NCBI RefSeq assembly: GCF_024170225.1
Contig: NZ_JALJXU010000001.1
Span: 411,509 to 475,508 of the forward strand
Length of the DNA: 64,000 bases
Source: Streptococcus gallinaceus
GTDB lineage: Bacteria; Bacillota; Bacilli; Lactobacillales; Streptococcaceae
Direction of reading: 5' to 3'
Shown: one piece after another, positions 41,178 to 50,328 of the stretch
Layout: each line of letters begins with the position of its first letter
Position numbering within the stretch: the first letter of the stretch is position 1
Position numbers and translations under genes: made by a program
Notes under the pieces: model-generated
What the model was told of the DNA's origin: nothing
The model's database searches: none
Seen by the model: the letters and a program-made list of their open reading frames with translations, nothing else

Positions 41178-42074
41178 ATGAAAAGATTAATTAGTACAAA
41201 TAGTTCAGAAATTACCAATTTTACAGCAACAGAGTTAAAACAGAGTATTAAAGCTAGTGAAGGACGTACAGTCCTGTCTGAAAATGTTGCAGGAAGAGAA
41301 TGCTTTATCGGTGATATTACCAGTTCAGAGCTGGCAAAATCATTTGGAGCAGATCTTATTTTGTTAAATGGAGTTGATGTTTTAAATCCAGTAATCAGTG
41401 GACTAGAGTGTCCGGCAGACCACATCATAACAGAACTGAAGAATTTAGTAGGAGCTCCTATTGGTGTGAATTTGGAGCCGGTTGATTCGGAAGCGCAATT
41501 ATTAGAAAGTGTTGAAGAATTACCGATTGGACGGCAAGCGAGAATCGAAACTTTTCAGAAAATTGAGGAACTCGGCTTTGACTTTGTGTGCTTGACTGGT
41601 AATCCTGGTACCGGTGTTAGTAACCGACAAATTAAAGAAGCTATTCACTTAGCTAAGACACATTTTTCAGGTCTAATTATTGCAGGTAAAATGCATGGAG
41701 CAGGTGTTAATGAGCCTGTAGCGGACTTGGAAACAGCTAAGGAATTCTTACAGGCAGGAGCAGATGTCATTTTAGTACCTGCTGTTGGGACTGTACCTGG
41801 TTTCACCGATCAAGAACTGATTGAGGTCGTAAAAGCTGTCCACCAAGAAGATGGGCTTGTTATGAGCGCCATTGGGACAAGTCAAGAAAGTTCCGATCAA
41901 GAAGTTGTGAAACAGATTGCTTTACGGAACAAGATATGTGGTGTTGATATTCAACATATTGGAGATGCTGGATTTGGAGGTTTGGCGCCAGTAGAAAATA
42001 TTTTTGCCTTGAGTCAAGCTATTCGCGGACTCCGCCATACTATTTCTAGAATGGCTCGTTCTGTAAATAGATGA
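41178..42074 (+). CDS. TIM-barrel protein of unknown function in the PTS operon
   Basis: A 298-residue cytosolic protein that looks like an alpha/beta barrel: repeated strand-helix units include ADLILLNGVDV, APIGVNLEP, FDFVCLTGNPGTGVSN, GLIIAGKMHGAGV, ADVILVPAVGTVPGF and VMSAIGTSQE, ending in the phosphate-binding-like IGDAGFGG. Proteins like this are often encoded beside cellobiose-type PTS genes (I think the DUF7916 group), but no reaction is known to me. MKRLISTNSSE matches family starts; an in-frame GTG at 41163 overlaps the EIIC stop and is the alternative. Confidence 0.75.
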   Translation: MKRLISTNSSEITNFTATELKQSIKASEGRTVLSENVAGRECFIGDITSSELAKSFGADLILLNGVDVLNPVISGLECPADHIITELKNLVGAPIGVNLEPVDSEAQLLESVEELPIGRQARIETFQKIEELGFDFVCLTGNPGTGVSNRQIKEAIHLAKTHFSGLIIAGKMHGAGVNEPVADLETAKEFLQAGADVILVPAVGTVPGFTDQELIEVVKAVHQEDGLVMSAIGTSQESSDQEVVKQIALRNKICGVDIQHIGDAGFGGLAPVENIFALSQAIRGLRHTISRMARSVNR

Positions 42075-42084
42075 GGGGGAGCTT

Positions 42085-43779
42085 ATGGTGAGCAATAAAA
42101 AGAAGGTGTTAATATTGAGTATAGTAGTTACTGCATTGGCTTTAGTAACGGGACTAGATGTTAGTGCTTCTACAAATCTTATTGTCAATGGGGATTTTGA
42201 ACAAGGTGAAGTAGGATGGAACTCTCGGAATAAAGGGGAGATAAGTTCAATAGAAAGTTATTTAGGAGGAAGTCATTCTGGGGTTTTAACTCCTAATGCT
42301 ATTTCGAATGGAAAAGCCAATGGGTATATTGGGCAAGTTGTTTCGGTGGAGCCGAATACAACGTATACGGTAACTGCATATGGCAAAACGGATAAAAATG
42401 GAGCAGTTGGTTATTTTACTGCACGTTGGTTTGATAATGGTAAGCAGGGGGATATTGTTTTAGGTAAAGACGGGGACACAGTAGACCAACCCATTCAATC
42501 CACTCAATGGACTAAGTATAGCTATACTTTTAATTCAGGAAACCATCACAAGGTATTGATTCAATTAGTGAAATGGTCAGATGAGGCAACTATTAAAGTA
42601 TCTAGTATTTTTATAGACCAGGTTGTTATGACGAAAGAAGAAACTACTTACTATGAAAAATGGCGAGATGATTTTGAAGGTGAAGTATTAAATAGAGATA
42701 GTTGGGGTTATGAACTGGGGTCAATTAGGGGGATAGAACAGCAACATTATGTTTCTGATTTACAAAATGTTTTTCTTCGTAATGGAGAGTTAGTGCTTAG
42801 GGTTACCGATAGACCACAAGAAGACATATACCCTAATCCCAGAAATATTCAATCGAAAGTGATCTATAATTCCGGCAGTGTAAGGACACATGGAAAACAA
42901 GAATTTCTATACGGAAAGCTAGAAATTAAAGCAAAACTGCCGCAAGGCAAAGGAGTATTTCCAGCATTTTGGATGCTTGGAGCAGATTTTGTACTAGATG
43001 GCAAAATTAATGATAATCAGGGACACGGTTGGCCCTCAACAGGAGAGATAGATATCATGGAGTTGGTGGGGGATGCACAATCAGGTTCATATGCCAATCG
43101 CACTGTATATCAGACGCTGCATTACGGTGCAGAGCAAAATGATAATGGTAAATTTGCGGGTAATGGTAAGGCATATACATTATCTTCTGGAAGTTTCAAT
43201 GATGACTACCATATTTTTGCATTAGATTGGTATAAAGACCGAATGGTATGGTTAGTAGATGGTAAAGTGGTACGTACGGTAGATTACTCAAATGATCCTT
43301 TGGCTTCGGCAATATTTAATAAACCTCAGTACGCTCAATTGAACTTGGCTATGGGAGGTGCTTGGCCTGGACCTGTTGCAAATAATTTGTCAGGTACAGA
43401 GTTTGTTATTGATTATATTTCATATTCTAGGAATGAAGAGCAAGAAATTCAAGCAAAAGAATATTATGATAAGGCACCACAGATAAATGGTGCTACAGAT
43501 ATAACAATTAACAAGGGAGACACTCCAGATTTATTAGCTAAGATATCAACGAATGATAATTCATATATGGTAGATTATTCAATTGATGATGAATTTCAAT
43601 TTAAAAATACAGGTGGGAATACAAATGTTCGATTGATGGTATCAGGAAAGCAGGAAAAGGAAAAAATTGCTACATTACCGCCAGGTAAGTACAATATTCA
43701 CTATAGTGCTTTTCCAAATGTAATTGATTTTGGAAGTAGGATTGCAAGAAAGACTGTAACTTTAACAGTTGTAGAGTGA
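42085..43779 (+). CDS. secreted GH16 beta-glucanase (laminarinase/lichenase type)
   Basis: A 564-residue exported enzyme. The signal peptide ends DVSAST. Residues about 30-180 form a CBM4/9-like carbohydrate-binding module (LIVNGDFEQGEVGWNS). A GH16 domain follows (about 190-450) with the catalytic GEIDIMELVG: nucleophile Glu321, Asp323, acid/base Glu326. FHIFALDW-type and MGGAWPGP segments follow. The C-terminal 110 residues look Ig-like. There is no sorting signal, so it is released or loosely held. It would cut beta-1,3 or mixed-linkage glucans into oligosaccharides for the PTS whose genes flank it. GGGGGAG precedes the ATG. Confidence 0.92.
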   Translation: MVSNKKKVLILSIVVTALALVTGLDVSASTNLIVNGDFEQGEVGWNSRNKGEISSIESYLGGSHSGVLTPNAISNGKANGYIGQVVSVEPNTTYTVTAYGKTDKNGAVGYFTARWFDNGKQGDIVLGKDGDTVDQPIQSTQWTKYSYTFNSGNHHKVLIQLVKWSDEATIKVSSIFIDQVVMTKEETTYYEKWRDDFEGEVLNRDSWGYELGSIRGIEQQHYVSDLQNVFLRNGELVLRVTDRPQEDIYPNPRNIQSKVIYNSGSVRTHGKQEFLYGKLEIKAKLPQGKGVFPAFWMLGADFVLDGKINDNQGHGWPSTGEIDIMELVGDAQSGSYANRTVYQTLHYGAEQNDNGKFAGNGKAYTLSSGSFNDDYHIFALDWYKDRMVWLVDGKVVRTVDYSNDPLASAIFNKPQYAQLNLAMGGAWPGPVANNLSGTEFVIDYISYSRNEEQEIQAKEYYDKAPQINGATDITINKGDTPDLLAKISTNDNSYMVDYSIDDEFQFKNTGGNTNVRLMVSGKQEKEKIATLPPGKYNIHYSAFPNVIDFGSRIARKTVTLTVVE

Positions 43780-43795
43780 GGAGTGGACGATGGTC

Positions 43796-44107
43796 ATGAA
43801 AACTATCATGTTAATTTGTGCTGCAGGAATGAGCACTAGCTTATTAGTGACTAAAATGGAAAAAGCTGCATGGGAAAAAGGAATAGAAGCAGATATATTT
43901 GCTGTTTCAGCAATGGAGGCGGATGCAATATTTGCTCAAAAGAAAATAGATGTATTATTATTAGGACCACAAGTCCGATTTATGCTTAATGAATTTCAGG
44001 AAAAGCTCAGCGCTCAAGAAGTACCAGTAGAAGTGATTCCGATGGTTGACTACGGGATGATGAATGGAGAAAAAGTGCTAGAGCTAGCTGAAAGTCTAAT
44101 GAAATAA
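43796..44107 (+). CDS. PTS EIIB, lactose/cellobiose family
   Basis: A 103-residue cytosolic phosphocarrier. The phospho-Cys is in MLICAAGMSTSLL at about residue 8, followed by VLLLGPQVRFML. The start MKTIMLIC is chosen; an ATG 6 bases upstream is possible. It receives phosphate from EIIA and passes it to sugar entering through the EIIC at 39898. It lies 16 bases after the GH16 gene. Confidence 0.92.
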   Translation: MKTIMLICAAGMSTSLLVTKMEKAAWEKGIEADIFAVSAMEADAIFAQKKIDVLLLGPQVRFMLNEFQEKLSAQEVPVEVIPMVDYGMMNGEKVLELAESLMK

Positions 44108-44116
44108 GGAGGAATC

Positions 44117-44428
44117 ATGGATCAACAATTGGAAGTGATTATGCCTTTAATCATGTATGGTGGTGATGCTAAAAGTTCTGCTATGGAAGCAATCCAATTT
44201 GCTAAAAAAGGAGAATGGGAGGAGGCTGATCGAAAACTCAAAGAAGCAAAAGATAGCCTCATTCAAGCCCATCATTCACAAACAGAGTTATTGACCAATG
44301 AAGCCCGTGGGGAAACAACTACTTTATCTTTGCTGATGGTACATGCCCAAGATCATCTAATGACGAGTATTACATTTGTTGACTTGGCGACTGAGATTAT
44401 TGAGCTCTATAGAAGTAGAGTGCCATAG
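44117..44428 (+). CDS. PTS EIIA, lactose/cellobiose family
   Basis: A 103-residue all-helical EIIA that forms trimers. The phospho-His is in LLMVHAQDHLMTS near residue 77, with the family Asp and Gln around it. AGGAGG lies 7 bases before the ATG. It is the last gene of the operon. The glk 3'-end repeat begins 10 bases after its stop, marking the edge of the inserted cluster. Confidence 0.92.
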   Translation: MDQQLEVIMPLIMYGGDAKSSAMEAIQFAKKGEWEEADRKLKEAKDSLIQAHHSQTELLTNEARGETTTLSLLMVHAQDHLMTSITFVDLATEIIELYRSRVP

Positions 44429-44438
44429 CGTCCAGTAC

Positions 44439-44455
44439 CCCTTGTCTTGAAATAA
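44439..44455 (+). repeat. direct repeat, right copy (remnant glk 3' end)
   Basis: An exact 17-base copy of the glk end. Reading back from its TAA gives V-P-L-V-L-K against A-S-L-V-L-K in glk, so it looks like a displaced glk C-terminus. Confidence 0.85.
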
Positions 44456-44464
44456 CTCACAATT

Positions 44465-44495
44465 CCTCTTTGTTGGCAAGGAGGGATGTTTTTTT
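44465..44495 (+). terminator. terminator (originally of glk?)
   Basis: CCTCTTTG pairs with CAAGGAGG around TTGG, with seven T four bases later. It follows the glk remnant and could have been the ancestral glk terminator. Confidence 0.6.
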
Positions 44496-44515
44496 CGGAC
44501 AAAATTTCTTCTGAA

Positions 44516-44524
44516 TGGTATACT
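44516..44524 (+). promoter_or_regulatory. thyA extended -10, leaderless arrangement
   Basis: TGgTATACT is followed by AAAATC and ATG. The spacing is the same six bases as at mntH and the methyltransferase gene. Confidence 0.6.
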
Positions 44525-44530
44525 AAAATC

Positions 44531-45370
44531 ATGACAAAAGCAGATAAGATTTTAAAAGAAAATATTGAGCGTATCTTGGCGGAAGGTGTTTTTTCAGAAA
44601 ATGCTCGTCCGCATTATAAAGATGGAAATGTAGCCAATTCGAAGTATGTGACAGGTGTCTTTGCCGAGTATGACTTGTCCAAAGGTGAATTTCCGATTAC
44701 CACTCTTCGTCCAATTCCGATTAAATCAGCAATCAAGGAAGTTTTGTGGATTTACCAAGACCAGTCTAATAGCCTTGATTTACTGGAAGAAAAGTACAAT
44801 GTCCATTATTGGAATGAATGGGAAGTGGGAGATACGCGCACTATTGGTGAGCGCTATGGAGCTGTGGTGAAAAAACATGATATCATGACTAAAATTCTTA
44901 AGCAGCTAGAAGAAAATCCCTGGAATCGCCGGAATGTAATTTCCTTGTGGGATTACGAAGCCTTTGAAGCGACAGAAGGTCTCTTACCTTGTGCCTTTCA
45001 GACCATGTTTGATGTGCGACGAGTAGATGAAGATATCTATCTGGATGCGACACTAACACAGCGTTCTAACGATATGCTGGTGGCTCATCACATTAACGCT
45101 ATGCAATACGTAGCTTTGCAGATGATGATTGCTAAGCATTTTGGATGGAAAGTTGGAAAATTTTTCTACTTCATCAATAATCTGCACATTTATGATAATC
45201 AATTTGAACAGGCAGAGGAACTCTTGCGGAGACAACCGATAGCTTGTCAGCCACGTTTAGAATTGCATGTCCCAGATGGAACCAATTTCTTTGATATCAA
45301 AGCTGAAGATTTTGAGTTGGTAGACTATGATCCAGTCAAGCCACAACTTAAGTTTGATTTAGCTATCTGA
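44531..45370 (+). CDS. thyA: thymidylate synthase
   Basis: Makes dTMP from dUMP with methylene-tetrahydrofolate. Protein of 279 residues, with folate/dUMP residues in [28 protein letters not shown], the catalytic Cys in [10 protein letters not shown], the dUMP arginine in [18 protein letters not shown] (motif QRSND), and NLHIYDNQ. An upstream in-frame ATG at 44486 lies before the promoter and has no ribosome binding site; [12 protein letters not shown] is the family start. There is no Shine-Dalgarno sequence. It precedes folA, its metabolic partner, but a terminator separates them. Confidence 0.96.
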   Translation: MTKADKILKENIERILAEGVFSENARPHYKDGNVANSKYVTGVFAEYDLSKGEFPITTLRPIPIKSAIKEVLWIYQDQSNSLDLLEEKYNVHYWNEWEVGDTRTIGERYGAVVKKHDIMTKILKQLEENPWNRRNVISLWDYEAFEATEGLLPCAFQTMFDVRRVDEDIYLDATLTQRSNDMLVAHHINAMQYVALQMMIAKHFGWKVGKFFYFINNLHIYDNQFEQAEELLRRQPIACQPRLELHVPDGTNFFDIKAEDFELVDYDPVKPQLKFDLAI

Positions 45371-45377
45371 AATAGGA

Positions 45378-45406
45378 GCACTTGCGAGGTTGGCAAGTGC
45401 TTTTTT
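45378..45406 (+). terminator. thyA terminator
   Basis: GCACTTGC and GCAAGTGC pair perfectly around GAGGTTG, followed by six T. Confidence 0.93.
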
Positions 45407-45449
45407 AGCCATTTTTTGATAGAATGAAAAGGACAGAAAGAGAGAGAGA

Positions 45450-45962
45450 ATGACTAAAAAGATTTCAGCAGTCTGGGCACAGGATGTCAATGGCGTGATT
45501 GGAAAAAATCAAACCTTGCCATGGCGCATGCCGGCTGACTTACAGCATTTTAAAGAAACGACGATGGGTCATGTCATGGTCATGGGTCGTGTCACTTTTG
45601 ATGGGATGGGAGGACGTGTTCTTCCAAACCGTATATCAATTATTCTGACACGAGATAAGAATTTTTCGGTTGACCACCAAGATGTCAAGGTGATGCATTC
45701 TGTTCAAGAAATTTTAGACTGGTATGAGAAGCAGGAACAGAATTTGTATGTGATTGGCGGAGCACAGGTTTTCAGAGCCTTTGAACCCTATCTTGATGAA
45801 ATTATCTTGACAGATATTCATGATGAGTATGAGGGAGATACCTATTTTCCTAGTGATTTTGATTGGTCACACTTCGAAGAAGTGGGAAGTGTTTTCCGGC
45901 CAAAAGATGAAAAGAATGCTAGTGATTTTACGGTGAAATATTTTGCCAGGAAAGTGATCTAG
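45450..45962 (+). CDS. folA: dihydrofolate reductase
   Basis: Reduces dihydrofolate, the by-product of ThyA, with NADPH; the target of trimethoprim. Protein of 170 residues: [28 protein letters not shown] (motif LPWRMPADL, with Asp in the active site), [15 protein letters not shown], and YVIGGAQVF. The start follows GAGAGAGAG. It is the first gene of a group with a small membrane protein, clpX and engB, an order kept in streptococci. Confidence 0.95.
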   Translation: MTKKISAVWAQDVNGVIGKNQTLPWRMPADLQHFKETTMGHVMVMGRVTFDGMGGRVLPNRISIILTRDKNFSVDHQDVKVMHSVQEILDWYEKQEQNLYVIGGAQVFRAFEPYLDEIILTDIHDEYEGDTYFPSDFDWSHFEEVGSVFRPKDEKNASDFTVKYFARKVI

Positions 45963-45964
45963 CC

Positions 45965-46135
45965 ATGGAAAAAAGTTTATTTGGATTATTTACAGCTTTG
46001 TTGTGCGGTATCTGTGTACTTTGCTCACTTCAAGCTTTTCAGAAAAAACGCTATGGCTTAGCAATCATTTTTTTGCTCAACGCTGCGACCAATTTGGTCA
46101 ATAGCATCCATGCCTTTTACGGCGTATTGTTTTAA
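45965..46135 (+). CDS. small membrane protein between folA and clpX
   Basis: A 56-residue ORF starting 2 bases after the folA stop: MEKSLFGLFTALL opening, two hydrophobic segments (about 4-22 and 32-50) joined by a short QKKRYG turn. A short ORF at this place is usual in streptococci. No function is known to me. No separate ribosome binding site is visible, so it probably depends on coupling to folA. Confidence 0.7.
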   Translation: MEKSLFGLFTALLCGICVLCSLQAFQKKRYGLAIIFLLNAATNLVNSIHAFYGVLF

Positions 46136-46154
46136 AAATATTTAGGGGATTATA

Positions 46155-47381
46155 ATGGCGGGACATAACCAACCAGAATTTATTTATTGTTCATTTTGTG
46201 GAAAAAATCAAGAAGAAGTGAAGAAAATCATTGCAGGAAACAATGTCTTTATCTGTAATGAATGTGTCGAATTAGCGCAAGAAATCATTCGCGAAGAGTT
46301 AGCAGAAGAAGTCTTGACAGACCTTGCTGACACACCAAAACCACAAGAATTACTCAACATTCTTAACCACTATGTTATCGGACAAGACCGTGCAAAACGT
46401 GCTTTGGCAGTAGCGGTTTACAATCATTACAAGCGTATCAATTTCCAAGATAGTCGTGATGAAAACGATGTGGATTTGCAGAAATCCAACATTCTCATGA
46501 TTGGCCCAACGGGTTCAGGAAAGACTTTCTTGGCTCAAACCTTGGCTAAGTCGCTCAATGTACCATTTGCCATTGCGGATGCAACTTCCTTGACAGAGGC
46601 GGGTTATGTGGGAGAAGATGTTGAAAACATTCTTCTTAAATTGATTCAGGCGGCAGATTACAACATTGAACGAGCAGAACGTGGTATTATTTACGTCGAT
46701 GAGATTGATAAAATTGCTAAGAAAAGTGAAAATGTATCCGTAACACGTGACGTATCTGGTGAAGGTGTTCAACAAGCACTCTTGAAAATCATTGAAGGAA
46801 CCGTTGCCAGCGTTCCACCACAAGGCGGTCGTAAGCATCCAAACCAAGAGATGATTCAGATTGACACCAAGAATATCCTCTTTATCGTTGGTGGCGCTTT
46901 TGACGGTATCGAAGACATTGTTAAGCAACGTTTGGGCGAAAAAGTTATCGGTTTCGGACAAAACAGTCGCAAGATTGATGATGACGCTTCTTACATGCAG
47001 GAAATCATTTCAGAAGATATTCAAAAATTTGGTCTGATTCCAGAGTTTATCGGTCGTTTGCCAGTTGTTGCTGCTTTGGAGCAGTTGACGGCAGATGATT
47101 TGGTACGTATTTTGACTGAACCGAAAAATGCTTTGGTCAAACAGTACCAGACACTTATGTCTTATGATGATGTGGAATTGATTTTTGAAGAAGATGCTTT
47201 GCAAGAAATTGCCAACAAAGCTATTGAACGCAAAACAGGTGCGCGTGGCTTGCGTTCGATCATTGAAGAAACCATGCTGGATGTCATGTTTGACATACCA
47301 AGTCAAGAAGAGGTTACGCGCGTGACCATCACAAAAGCAGCCGTTGATGGATTGGAACATCCATTGTTAGAAACAGCCTAG
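46155..47381 (+). CDS. clpX: ATP-dependent Clp protease ATP-binding subunit ClpX
   Basis: AAA+ unfoldase of 408 residues that feeds substrates to ClpP. The N-terminal zinc-binding domain reads YCSFCGKNQ and ICNECVEL (four Cys). Walker A is [12 protein letters not shown], Walker [12 protein letters not shown], then the pore loop GYVGEDVEN, the IGF-type ClpP loop region VIGFGQNSR, and sensor 2 [15 protein letters not shown] precedes the ATG. It is followed 8 bases later by engB, as in other streptococci. Confidence 0.97.
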   Translation: MAGHNQPEFIYCSFCGKNQEEVKKIIAGNNVFICNECVELAQEIIREELAEEVLTDLADTPKPQELLNILNHYVIGQDRAKRALAVAVYNHYKRINFQDSRDENDVDLQKSNILMIGPTGSGKTFLAQTLAKSLNVPFAIADATSLTEAGYVGEDVENILLKLIQAADYNIERAERGIIYVDEIDKIAKKSENVSVTRDVSGEGVQQALLKIIEGTVASVPPQGGRKHPNQEMIQIDTKNILFIVGGAFDGIEDIVKQRLGEKVIGFGQNSRKIDDDASYMQEIISEDIQKFGLIPEFIGRLPVVAALEQLTADDLVRILTEPKNALVKQYQTLMSYDDVELIFEEDALQEIANKAIERKTGARGLRSIIEETMLDVMFDIPSQEEVTRVTITKAAVDGLEHPLLETA

Positions 47382-47389
47382 GAGGAAGC

Positions 47390-47977
47390 ATGGAAATCAA
47401 TACAAATAATGCAGAAATCATGCTCAGTGCCGTTTCTAAGGCTCAGTATCCGCAAGACGACATGCCAGAAATTGCTCTAGCTGGGCGCTCGAATGTCGGA
47501 AAATCCTCTTTTATCAATACCTTGCTAGGACGTAAAAATTTGGCCCGTACGTCAAGTAAGCCAGGAAAAACGCAGCAGCTCAACTTTTACAATATTGATG
47601 ACAAGTTACGCTTCGTGGATGTCCCTGGTTACGGCTATGCCAAGGTATCCAAGTCTGAACGCGCTAAGTGGGGCAAGATGATTGAGGAATACTTGACAAG
47701 TCGAGACAATTTGCGCGCAGTAGTCAGCTTAGTAGATATGCGCCATGACCCATCAGCAGACGATATCCAGATGTACGAATTTCTAAAATACTATGAAATT
47801 CCGGTTATCATCGTCGCGACAAAGGCGGATAAGATTCCGCGCGGTAAGTGGAATAAGCATGAGTCGGCTATTAAGAAAAAGCTAGATTTTGATTCGTCTG
47901 ACAAATTCGTTGTCTTTTCATCGGAAACACGCCACGGATTTGACCAAGCTTGGGAAGCGATTTTGGATGAAATCTAA
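47390..47977 (+). CDS. engB: ribosome biogenesis GTPase EngB (YsxC/YihA)
   Basis: Essential GTPase for 50S subunit assembly, 195 residues. G1 [12 protein letters not shown] is near residue 30, with G2 [16 protein letters not shown]3 [10 protein letters not shown]4 TKADKIP and G5 SSETRHG. GGAGG lies before the ATG. It ends the folA-clpX-engB group; a terminator follows. Confidence 0.96.
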   Translation: MEINTNNAEIMLSAVSKAQYPQDDMPEIALAGRSNVGKSSFINTLLGRKNLARTSSKPGKTQQLNFYNIDDKLRFVDVPGYGYAKVSKSERAKWGKMIEEYLTSRDNLRAVVSLVDMRHDPSADDIQMYEFLKYYEIPVIIVATKADKIPRGKWNKHESAIKKKLDFDSSDKFVVFSSETRHGFDQAWEAILDEI

Positions 47978-47991
47978 TTAACTTAGAAAGG

Positions 47992-48016
47992 GTTGAGACA
48001 AGTTCTCGACTTTTTT
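47992..48016 (+). terminator. engB terminator
   Basis: GTTGAGA and TCTCGAC pair around CAAGT, then six T. Confidence 0.8.
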
Positions 48017-48145
48017 CTTGCTCAAATGTGGATTTTTTGTTCATTTACTTGATTGAGAATAGTCTAAATAACGAATGAATAAGATGTCTGATAATTATAA
48101 AATTAAGTTTTTTTGATAAAATGTAAAGAAATAGGAGCAAAATAC

Positions 48146-48173
48146 TTGAAAAATCATTGAAAAGTGGTACAAT
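48146..48173 (+). promoter_or_regulatory. xpt-pbuX promoter
   Basis: TTGAAA (48146-48151), 16 bases, then extended -10 TGgTACAAT ending at 48173. Confidence 0.75.
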
Positions 48174-48201
48174 GAATAAGCATTAGATTTGATAAAGAAA
48201 T

Positions 48202-48264
48202 ACTTATTTATGTCGAGGATTGGCTCGTCGTTTCTACAAGACACCGTAATGTCTAACAATAAGT
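48202..48264 (+). ncRNA. purine riboswitch aptamer, guanine type
   Basis: P1 is ACTTATT with AATAAGT. The conserved core has TTTCTAC and ACCGTAATGTC, with P2 and P3 loops able to form the kissing contact. The base just before the P1 3' strand (48257) is C, the position equivalent to C74 of the B. subtilis xpt aptamer, which selects guanine (or hypoxanthine) over adenine. Confidence 0.9.
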
Positions 48265-48269
48265 AAGCG

Positions 48270-48328
48270 AAGGCTTGCTTGGGTTTCCCTAGTAAAATGT
48301 TTTTTGCATTTTACAGCAAGCCTTTTTT
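48270..48328 (+). terminator. riboswitch-controlled attenuator of xpt
   Basis: AAGGCTTGCT (48270-48279) pairs with AGCAAGCCTT (48315-48324), followed by T. Ligand binding to the aptamer should favour this hairpin and switch the operon off. Confidence 0.85.
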
Positions 48329-48371
48329 GATTTTCAAATTTTAAAATAACAGTCATATCAAAGGAGTTAGG

Positions 48372-48953
48372 ATGAAATTATTAGAAGAACGTATCCTGAA
48401 AGATGGAAATGTCTTAGGCGAAGGAATTCTAAAGGTAGACAGTTTTCTGACCCATCAGGTGGATTTTGAGCTGATGCAAGAAATTGGTAAAGTATTCGCT
48501 GAAAAATACAAGTATGCAGGCATAACAAAGGTTGTTACCATTGAAGCATCAGGTATTGCCCCAGCGATTTATGCTGCTCAAGCCCTTAATGTTCCCATGA
48601 TTTTTGCTAAAAAGCATAAAAACATCACTATGACAGAAGGCATTCTGACAGCGGAAGTTTATTCTTTCACCAAACAAGTGACAAGTACCGTTTCTATTGC
48701 CGGTAAGTTCTTGCAAGAAGATGATGTCGTTCTAATCGTGGATGACTTTTTGGCAAATGGGCAAGCTGCTAAAGGATTGCTTGAGATTATCCAACAAGCA
48801 GGTGCTACGGTCGCCGGTGTTGGAATTGTCATTGAAAAGTCATTCCAAACAGGTCGCGCTTTGCTTGAAGAAGCAGGTGTTCCCGTTACATCGCTTGCAC
48901 GTATCCAAGAGTTCAAAGACAACACAGTAGTATTTACGGAGGCGGATGCTTAA
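48372..48953 (+). CDS. xpt: xanthine phosphoribosyltransferase
   Basis: Purine salvage: xanthine plus PRPP to XMP. Protein of 193 residues: [29 protein letters not shown] opening (motif [11 protein letters not shown]), EASGIAPA, and the PRPP-binding [11 protein letters not shown] near residue 125. AAGGAG precedes the ATG. It is controlled by the upstream guanine riboswitch and operonic with the pbuX permease, which starts just after its stop. Confidence 0.96.
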   Translation: MKLLEERILKDGNVLGEGILKVDSFLTHQVDFELMQEIGKVFAEKYKYAGITKVVTIEASGIAPAIYAAQALNVPMIFAKKHKNITMTEGILTAEVYSFTKQVTSTVSIAGKFLQEDDVVLIVDDFLANGQAAKGLLEIIQQAGATVAGVGIVIEKSFQTGRALLEEAGVPVTSLARIQEFKDNTVVFTEADA

Positions 48954-48954
48954 T

Positions 48955-50226
48955 ATGTCACAACAACAAGAACATTCACATTCTCAATCGGCCATCTTAG
49001 GCCTACAACACCTCTTGTCCATGTATGCTGGCTCCATCTTGGTACCGATCATGATTGCCGGAGCACTGGGTTATTCAGCCAAAGAATTAACTTATTTGAT
49101 CTCCACGGATATTTTCATGTGTGGGATTGCGACCTTCTTACAATTGCAATTGCGCAAACAATTCGGTATTGGTCTTCCAGTCGTGCTTGGCTGTGCCTTC
49201 CAGTCAGTTGCTCCACTTTCAATCATCGGTGCTAATCAAGGCTCAGGTGCTATGTTTGGTGCCTTGATTGCTTCTGGTATCTACGTGATTGTGGTTGCGG
49301 GAGTTTTCTCAAAAATTGCTGAATTGTTCCCACCGATTGTAACAGGTTCGGTTATTACAACAATTGGATTAACCTTGATTCCAGTAGCTATGGGAAATAT
49401 GGGAAACAATGCTGAGTCACCAACAGCACAAAGTGTCATTTTGGCTTTGACTACCGTTCTCATCATCCTCTTGGTACAAAAATTTGCAACAGGATTTATC
49501 AAATCCATCTCAATCTTAATCGGCTTGGTTGGCGGAACAATCTTAGCTGGTTTCATGGGCTTGGTAGATACGGCAGTAGTAGCAGATGCTCCTTGGGTTC
49601 ATATCCCAACGCCATTTTACTTTGGTGCACCAAAATTTGAAATTACTTCTATTGTGATGATGTGTATCATTGCGACAGTATCAATGGTAGAGTCAACAGG
49701 TGTTTACTTGGCGCTTTCTGATTTGACAGATGACCAGTTGGATAGCACTCGTCTGCGTAACGGTTACCGTTCAGAAGGTCTAGCAGTTCTTCTCGGTGGT
49801 ATTTTCAATACCTTCCCTTATACAGGATTCTCGCAAAATGTAGGGCTTGTACAATTATCAGGGATTAAAACACGTCGTCCAATCTATTACACAGCCGCTT
49901 TCTTAGTAATCATTGGCCTCTTGCCTAAATTCGGCGCTCTTGCTCAAATGATTCCAAGTCCGGTTCTTGGTGGAGCTATGCTCGTTCTTTTTGGTATGGT
50001 AGCTCTTCAAGGGATGCAAATGCTTAATAATGTAGACTTTGCAGGTAATGAGCATAATTTCATTATCGCGGCGGTCTCTATTTCAGCAGGTGTTGGATTC
50101 AACGGTACGAATCTTTTTGCAAGTTTCCCATCAACTGTTCAGATGTTCTTGACCAATGGTATCGTCATTGCTACAGTTTGTGCAATCCTACTTAACCTTG
50201 TCTTAAATGGTAAACAACAAGCATAA
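48955..50226 (+). CDS. pbuX: xanthine permease, NCS2 family
   Basis: Purine uptake protein of 423 residues with 12-14 spans. LGLQHLLSMYAGSILVPIM opens the membrane domain (motif LQHLLSMYAG). The substrate-binding QSVAPLSIIG, the ESTGVYLALSD segment and NTFPYTGFSQNVGLV are NCS2 hallmarks. I take ATG 48955 (MSQQQEHSHSQ), which has GGAGGCGG 8 bases upstream; an ATG 9 bases earlier overlaps the xpt end. Co-transcribed with xpt. Confidence 0.94.
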   Translation: MSQQQEHSHSQSAILGLQHLLSMYAGSILVPIMIAGALGYSAKELTYLISTDIFMCGIATFLQLQLRKQFGIGLPVVLGCAFQSVAPLSIIGANQGSGAMFGALIASGIYVIVVAGVFSKIAELFPPIVTGSVITTIGLTLIPVAMGNMGNNAESPTAQSVILALTTVLIILLVQKFATGFIKSISILIGLVGGTILAGFMGLVDTAVVADAPWVHIPTPFYFGAPKFEITSIVMMCIIATVSMVESTGVYLALSDLTDDQLDSTRLRNGYRSEGLAVLLGGIFNTFPYTGFSQNVGLVQLSGIKTRRPIYYTAAFLVIIGLLPKFGALAQMIPSPVLGGAMLVLFGMVALQGMQMLNNVDFAGNEHNFIIAAVSISAGVGFNGTNLFASFPSTVQMFLTNGIVIATVCAILLNLVLNGKQQA

Positions 50227-50234
50227 TAACAAGG

Positions 50235-50262
50235 ACATATGCCTTTTGGTATATGTTTTTTT
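50235..50262 (+). terminator. xpt-pbuX terminator
   Basis: ACATATGCC and GGTATATGT pair around TTTT, followed by T. Confidence 0.9.
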
Positions 50263-50328
50263 GAAAAGACATTGTTTCCGTTTTCAAAGTGTGATACAAT
50301 GAAGCAATAAAAGGAGTTGGAGATAATT

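Noticed and set aside
43440..43779. C-terminal region of the GH16 protein as a wall anchor
   Set aside because: There is no LPxTG-like motif, hydrophobic tail or basic end.
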